NCBI GenBank assembly: GCA_963556145.1
Contig: OY744461.1
Location: 2,170,001 to 2,234,000, forward strand
Source: Hygrocybe punicea
Lineage: Eukaryota > Basidiomycota > Agaricomycetes > Agaricales > Hygrophoraceae
Direction: 5' to 3'
Length of the DNA stretch: 64,000 bases
Shown here piece after piece: positions 58,440-64,000 of this stretch; the stretch's first letter is position 1, and each line of letters starts with the position of its first letter. The position numbers and the translations under genes were made by a program. The notes beneath the pieces are model-generated. The model ran no database searches. It was not told where the DNA came from and saw only the letters and a list, made by a program, of their open reading frames with translations.

Positions 58440-58930
58440 TTGCTGGAGGGTAGGTTAACCCAAAGGGCAGCTCTTGCTGTGGAAATGTTGTGGGGTAGGT
58501 TGATCCAGGGACAGCTCTTGCTGATAAATAGGTGCTGGGTGGGTCAACCTGCTGTCAGCAATACCATGGGCCAGGTTAACCCAGGGCAGCAATTCCTGTA
58601 TGTATGGGTTGACCCAGGTCCAGCTGTTCATACAATGTGGGTTGACCTGGCTTCAGCTATTGCTGCAGGGTTGGGTTGACCCTGACCCAGCTCCTGCTGC
58701 AGGATTGAGTTGACCAGGGTCCAGCACTTGCTGTAGCACTGGGTTAACCTGGGACCAGCACTTGTTGCAGGGTAGGTTGACCTGGGTCCCGCTATTGCTG
58801 CAGCACCAGGTTGACTGGGGTCCAGCACTTCCTGCAGGATCAGGTTGACCCAGGCCCAGCTCTTGCTGCAGGATTGGGTTGACCAGGGTCCAGCTCTTGC
58901 TGCAATGTGGGCCCATGTTGGTCCACAGGC
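58440..58930. repeat. 34-bp minisatellite
   Basis: About 14 imperfect units of roughly 34 bp built on GGTTGACC.GGGTCCAGC.CTTGCTGCAG. The unit differs from the 44-bp array of the large element. It is responsible for the open minus-strand frames here. Confidence 0.8.
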
Positions 58931-59199
58931 CACAGGATTGAGTCACGTACCACTCTGCCTGTGTGTATTTGATGTTGACAACATTAACAGAGCTCACAAC
59001 TGCTCCAGCCAATATTTATTCAGAAACTGTGATATAAAGTAAAGCAAATGTGTTAGTCCATTCATCACACAAATGTACAATGTAATATAATTTGAAATGC
59101 AATTATTCAAAGCACAGGGAATACCAAAATTACCAAAATTATTATTTTGAAAATGCACAATATCTCACTTTTAGCTTCATCCCTCACAGGAGCTGCTTA

Positions 59200-59465
59200 T
59201 TCTCCTGTATGTCACACTCTACCATGCATTCCTCAGGACTCCTCAGGGACTCCTCAGGGACCCAGGAATTCTTAAGGAGTCCTCAAGGAGTCCTCAAGAA
59301 AATTTCATATACTTGATCAATAAACCATTATTTTGTAATGAAGTCCTCAAGGACTCCTTTGGGACTCTTTGAGAACTGCTTGAGGACTCCTTGGGGCCTC
59401 CTTATAGACTCAATCAATAAACCAATATTTTGTCATGGAGTCCTCAAGGATGCCTATAAGTTTTG
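59200..59465. repeat. Short-repeat region rich in CTCAAGGACTCCT
   Basis: Direct and inverted copies of AGGACTCCT/AGGAGTCCT, plus a direct repeat of ATCAATAAACCA.TATTTTGT.ATG.AGTCCTCAAGGA at about 59318 and 59412 (about 93 bp apart). Perhaps a MITE or a decayed tandem array. No ends were identified. Confidence 0.5.
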
Positions 59466-59691
59466 ATATTCTTTTATAGAATGTGGTTTGTACAAGTATT
59501 TCAACAGTTATTGTCAAAATACTCAAAAAAAGCTGGTGAAATTTTTGTAAAATTGTCACTAGTTGAAACACAAACAAGTGTAAGGATGAAACCAGAGTGT
59601 CAAAGGCTTGAAACACAAGTTTCCAAGCATTTGCAAGACATGCCCACATTTGTTAAAAGTGCTTCAAAATGTTTGACCTTCAAACATCACA

Positions 59692-60138
59692 AGGTGGGAT
59701 TGGGGGGCAGGTGAGCTGCTATGCCCTGTTGTTACTCCATCTGACCTCGCAGGAGAGCCATGCATGTCAATTGATGTGGCTGGCATCTTCACGAGGTGGG
59801 ATTGGGGGGTGGCCTGCCTGTGGTTACTCCATCTGACCTCGTGAGAGACCTGCAGCCGCATTAGTGTTTTTCAGTGGTAGTGGTTGTGTGGTGGTGGTGG
59901 TGGTACGGTGCCACATTCTGTTATATACAATAGAATCAATAAAAAAAATCAATAAAAAAAGTGTACCAGGAAGGAGTGGGGGTGGATGCACCAACCCCTG
60001 CTGCTCATTCCATCTTGTGGACTCCAACACCATCCTGTTCACATTCATTTGCATGCATGCATGTCTTGGATGTGTTTGATGTGGCTGTTGTTGGCGTCCG
60101 ATGTGGCTGTCCTGGTGATTGTGGCCATCATGGTGGCA

Positions 60139-60170
<32 letters not shown>

Positions 60171-60537
60171 AGTGGTGATGGTGGTGGTGTGGGTGTTGAC
60201 AGGTAACTGAGAGTGTTAGTTAGTGTTGAATAAAATAAAATAAAACATACATGGGTGGTGGGGGTTCCTGCCACCCGTTTTGTTGACCTCGGGTGCTCCG
60301 TTGTCCTCGTTTGGTGTATGTTGTGGGCATTGTTAGTGGTTGCAGAGGTGTTTGGTGACTGTCGGTTTGCAGTTCAAACTGAGTTTGAAACCATTTCAGC
60401 CTGTCACCAAATCTCCCAAACCGAAACTGAATGGTTTGGTGTCTGCTGGAAATTCCCAAACCAAAACCAAGACCAGCAGTTTTGGTTCAGTCTAAACTGG
60501 GTTGGGATTGGTCTGAGACCAAACTTCCCCAACACTA
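59692..60537. mobile_element. 5'-truncated hAT-like element related to 13256-15526
   Basis: The right end CTTCCCCAACACTA at 60537 and the internal order (GTGCCACATTCTGTTATATA, AATCAATAAA, GGAGTGGGGGTGGATGCACCA, GTT microsatellite, GGTTTGG-type subterminal motifs) match the element at 13256-15526. The left end is missing; similarity begins near 59692 at AGGTGGGATTGGGG, and no target duplication of GTTTGCAT is found. At about 60060 it shows the uninterrupted sequence where the other copy holds a nested element. Confidence 0.8.
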
Positions 60538-61416
60538 GTTTGCATCACTGCTAGTGGGAGAAAATATCACTGACCTGGCTTCAAAGCAACTTGATAAATT
60601 TTCAATGCATCCCCATGCTGTGATTCAGTAAAATTTTGGCTTTCACTCCACTTTTTCATCAATGCAGGATCCAATGAACTGGATAAATCTTCATATGCCT
60701 CCTTGCTTTCTTATTTGACCCTGATGGCTGTTTTATGCTTTGCTATCAACATTTTTACTATTCAGAGGATGAGTATCAAACCAGGAGAATGATGATGGTT
60801 GTTGCTTACTCATTCCAACCAACTTTTTCCAGTTTGAATGTCTCATCATGTCATCCAAAATCTCCTGCTGGTGAGCCTTTGTCATGTAATTTGTGATGTG
60901 TGAGATCAAGTCGATGATCACCCACAGAGTTTCCATCTGTTCTCCATCCAGCTGCCCAGCACCACAAATAAAGTTGGGTGAGAATTTTAGAAAGCAGTCA
61001 TCCTTGTGAGCATATAAATGGAATTTTCCAATACCAAAGATCAATTCCATGGTAGGTGCATCCAAAAAACTACTCTGCTTCACACGTCTCCCAAAATTCA
61101 TCACCCACTCACATACCACATCATAGAACAAGAGAGCTAGCTGTATTCCTTCAGTGTTGTACTTGAGGGCTTCGCATTATTGAGTAATCTATGTTCATTT
61201 GCCTGACAAGGATTTCAGGTCACCTCAAGGACACTCTAATCTAACATTGTTACCTTTCACCCTTCTGAAAATCCACCATGCTGTGTGGAATGAAGCATCC
61301 ATGCATTGCACAGGCACAGGAACAAACCTGTGCATTCCAGGTTCTTGTTATTTGCATTGCTCTGGGAGACTGCTCTGTGCTTGGAACATGATGGTTTCTA
61401 ATGCAAGTTTGACAAG

Positions 61417-63305
61417 TAGTGTTGCCGAAGTTCAGTTCGGTCCGGTTTTTCACTATTTTTGAAAAACCAGAACTGGAACCGGCAGTTTGGTTCAGCCAAA
61501 TGGCAAACCGGAACCGGAACTGCGTCGAACGGTTTCAAGGCGTTTGGTCTGCATTCACATGTGGTTCGAACCGCGAACCATCCTCCAAATACCTCACACA
61601 GGCCAGACGTGGCTGTCACCCTCGCAAGGTAGATGGGGGTGCCTCATGTGAGGCCATGACCCTTAACCCGCCGGTTTCCATGACTTGGGGCACCACATAC
61701 CTCACACGGGCCAGACGCGCATCAATTGACGTGGTTGTCACCCTTGTGAGGTAGATGGGGGGCCATCCTCATTGCCATCGTTGTTGAATGTGGGGCCATC
61801 ATTGGTCGGGCTGTTGGTGTCCATTGGGGGAACATTGTTGTTGTTGTTGTTGTTGTTGTTGTGTTGGTGTTGGTGTTGTAAGTCGTGGTGGAGGCAGCAG
61901 TGGTCGCGATCATCAGCATTGGAGGCAGCAGGTTGCTGCTGCCACCGGTGTTGCTCTGCTGCTGCTGCTGCTGTTGCCATTGCCACTGCTGCTGCTGCAG
62001 TTGCCATTGCCGCTGCTGCTGCTGCTGCAATTGCCATTGCCGCTGCCGCTGCTGCCACTGCTGTTGCCATTGCCATTGCTGCTGCTGCTGTTGCTGTTGC
62101 GGTTGCAGTTGCTGTCACTGGGGGTCATTTGGCCATCATCGTCATTGTCGTCGGGGTGGTGGCATTGGTGGTGTTGCCACTGCCATTGCTGCTGCTGCTG
62201 CTGCTGCTGCTGCCATCGATGTAGAGGCTCCAGGCCATCTGGACCCGAATCCTCTTCATATCCCACTTCATCCCCGTCCATTCCCATTCACGTATCGTCG
62301 ATTCCGCCCGATTCCGGTCCTCTCTGTCGATTCCGCTCCGGATTCCGCCTCCGGATTCATTCCTACATGCATTGCAATGTCCCTAACGACCCGGAATCAC
62401 TACGCATATAGTCATATATCATGTATCTACGTTTCCCATCTCCCTAGTACATAGCATTCCTCCACTCCACTCCACTCCTATCAGTTACAGCCTTCAGTTG
62501 TAGTACATAGTTACTACAGCACAGGATCACTCGCAGTAGTATAAAAGATGTACCCTTATACTACAACCATATCACATTGCATCCTATCATATTACATCCC
62601 TTCAGTTCTATTTCTTAGTCCTCGCTTTGTATCGTCTCCATATTAGTCTTCGTACTCCACTCCCTTCACTTCCCCTCTGATCCAGAACCCTGGATTCGGG
62701 TTGGATTGACTAGACACTACAGAAAGACTTTACTCCTCTGATCACTTCTTAGCTGATCACCACTTTCGTAGATTCCCATTCCAGGTCTACAACAGAACTC
62801 GCCGTCACATCAATTCACTCTGACTCGTGTTCCAACGCAAGGGAGGTTGTTGGGTGGAGTTGACCGCAGGCACCTTTATGCGGTCAAGGTGGGCCACAGG
62901 GGGCTGTTCTATGTAAAAAAATGTCAGTAAATTATGAAATGAAGCCATTACTTACCGTGGTTGTTGAGTAACGTTAGTGTTGAGTTGAAATTGAAGTCTT
63001 GCGCATGTATGTTTAAGGTCACATGACCTAAGTTCATGTGACTGCATACAAAAAATTGCGAAAAATTGAGTATCTAAATGAGTATCTACATAGGTAAATA
63101 TATATTACAGTTCGCGGTTTGAACCACGTTTGAACGTGGTTTGAACTACGTTTGAACATGGTTTGAACCGCATGTCAGTGCCAGAACCGCAAACTGAACC
63201 AGCGGTTCGGTTCAGCCAAATGGCTGAACCAGAACTGAACTTCTGGTTCGGTTCGCAGTTCAAACCGGGTTCGGATCAGTTCTGAACCGAACTTCGGCAT
63301 CACTA
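61417..63305. mobile_element. hAT-like element, 8-bp TSD TTGACAAG
   Basis: Ends TAGTGTTGCCGAAGTTC and TAGTGATGCCGAAGTTC (inverted) bound 1889 bp, flanked by TTGACAAG at 61409-61416 and 63306-63313. Both ends carry arrays of GGTTTGAACC/GAACCGAAC motifs. A GCATCAATTGACG palindrome near 61708 lies before GAGGTAGATGGGG. The interior has GTT and CTG microsatellites. No transposase gene. It sits in an intron of the KDZ copy, so the insertion need not have killed that gene. Confidence 0.93.
62230..62880. other. CpG-retaining insert-like segment inside the hAT-like element
   Basis: In contrast to the flanking microsatellite DNA, this piece has varied sequence with many CpG sites. It includes GATTCCGCCCGATTCCGG-type motifs, a TATA-like GTATAAAAG at about 62540 and a C/T-rich tract. 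It could be a captured promoter fragment or a solo LTR, but I found no matching target duplication or certain ends. Confidence 0.35.
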
Positions 63306-64000
63306 TTGACAAGACCACAACAAATAAATTTTGTACCTGTTTGACCTCAACTGCTTCCTTGATGTGCTCTTTGTAGGGAGCTCTTTCCACAAAATACCCA
63401 GTCCCATTTGTAAGCTGCACATCATCACTCAGATTCCTCATATGCATGTGTTCTGCAGTGATATTTCCATTGACCACCAGGCTTCTCCGATACAACCACT
63501 TGTGAAAATGTTAATTTCAATAAAAATTGGCAGGCCTATTTTACTGATGGGTTAGGCAATTCCTTCCAGTCATCAGAGAGGTTGATGCCTGGCTGCAGGC
63601 ACGCTGGGCAGAGGAAAGCAAGGTCACTGTTGCCTGGTTCTTTGTTGGTGTCATGGCTATAACCAAACCATTTCTGTACTTTGATGTCATGCCATTGCTG
63701 TGAGACTCTCATGAGCTCTCTATAGTGGTCCTATTTGACAGGGCCATTCCACTGTCACCATCCATAAATACAGCCTTGAAGATGGAGACTCACTGATACA
63801 GTGTGAAGAAAGGCATTATTGGTAAGCTGGCACAGTTTTGAGTAGAAATTGTTCACAGAAGTTTTACGTTCAACCTGATCAATATGAAAGTAATCCAACA
63901 CTTGAAAGGTAAATGCTAAGTGAGGATGTTTGAATGTTGCTGGAAAGAGCCCCATCTTGAACAGTTGCCATTGACACTCATCTTTTGATGGACAATGACA

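Larger units (their letters stand above)
60541..64000 (-). pseudogene. KDZ transposase (CxC2 type), runs past the window end, interrupted by a hAT-like element
   Basis: From the window edge downward on the minus strand: FTFQVLDYFHIDQVERKTSVNNFY (63960-63830), RELMRVSQQWHDIK and FLCPACLQPGINL (63720-63580), YRRSLVVNGNITAEHMHMRN...GYFVERAPYKEHIKEAVEVKQ (63495-63335). An intron follows that holds the hAT-like element 61417-63305. Then CACAMHGCFIPHSMVDFQKGER (61320-61250), FYDVVCEWVMNFGRRV...GKFHLYAHKDD...GAGQLDGEQMETLW...WKKLVGM (61131-60770), and EAYEDLSSSLDPALMKKW (60700-60600). The gene is lost after 60541, where the truncated hAT-like element begins. The 5' end lies outside the window. Several exon joins are no longer open. 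Confidence 0.85.

Noticed and set aside
61772..62224. Ala/Val/Leu-rich ORFs suggesting membrane proteins (similar ones at 13643-13912, 14942-15157, 56027-56242, 59986-60210)
   Set aside because: They come from GTT, GCT and GGT microsatellites inside non-autonomous hAT-like elements and have no conserved start or domain.

Overview
This is a transposon-rich segment of a basidiomycete genome, almost certainly Agaricomycetes. The evidence is the short (about 50 bp) GT-AG introns, the pyrimidine-rich fungal promoter, KDZ (Kyakuja-Dileera-Zisupton) transposases with their CxC cysteine clusters, a fungal TET/JBP dioxygenase, and other gene families known to be expanded in mushrooms. The species cannot be named from the sequence.

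Layout. 1-634: two hairpin MITEs. About 1.1-12 kb: ordinary CpG-retaining chromosome with two intact host genes, an HMG-box transcription factor (6502-8140, one intron) and the spindle-checkpoint WD40 protein BUB3 (10589-11951, six introns). From 12 kb on, nearly everything is mobile DNA stacked inside other mobile DNA. 13.19-21.29 kb is a diverged large inverted-repeat element. It holds a hAT-like element (8-bp target duplication), a second hAT-like element nested in that one, a mariner-type MITE and a CpG-decayed 18S rRNA fragment.

23081-50677 is the centrepiece: a 27.6-kb element with inverted ends (.. CAGCATATC ..), a 44-bp minisatellite inside each end, and a 7-bp target duplication (ACTGTCC). 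It sits inside a gene of a cysteine-rich Agaricomycete family; removing it and one duplication restores that gene's frame exactly (22822-23080 joined to 50685). Its genes are a KDZ transposase with a CxC2 cluster (-), a Ulp1/C48 SUMO-type protease (-), a TET/JBP dioxygenase (+), an unknown basic protein (+), a JmjC-like dioxygenase with a long acidic tail (+) and an unknown coiled-coil protein (-). The element thus pairs a transposase with enzymes expected to act on DNA methylation, histone methylation and SUMO. A second, palindromic element (23582-31480, 7-bp duplication GGGTATG) with the same ends and minisatellite is nested in the left minisatellite; the 100-N assembly gap lies near its centre.

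52.5-64 kb carries three more KDZ copies (one of the CxC5/CxC6 type). One is cut in an exon and one in an intron by hAT-like elements with perfect 8-bp duplications. There are also several minisatellites.

Nearly all the transposon genes are dead, and the lesions have one signature: nearly every in-frame stop is a TGA explained by CGA to TGA, i.e. CpG to TpG. The 18S fragment shows the same bias against a universally known ancestral sequence. This suggests cytosine methylation of these repeats followed by deamination, which is notable for an element carrying its own TET/JBP oxidase.
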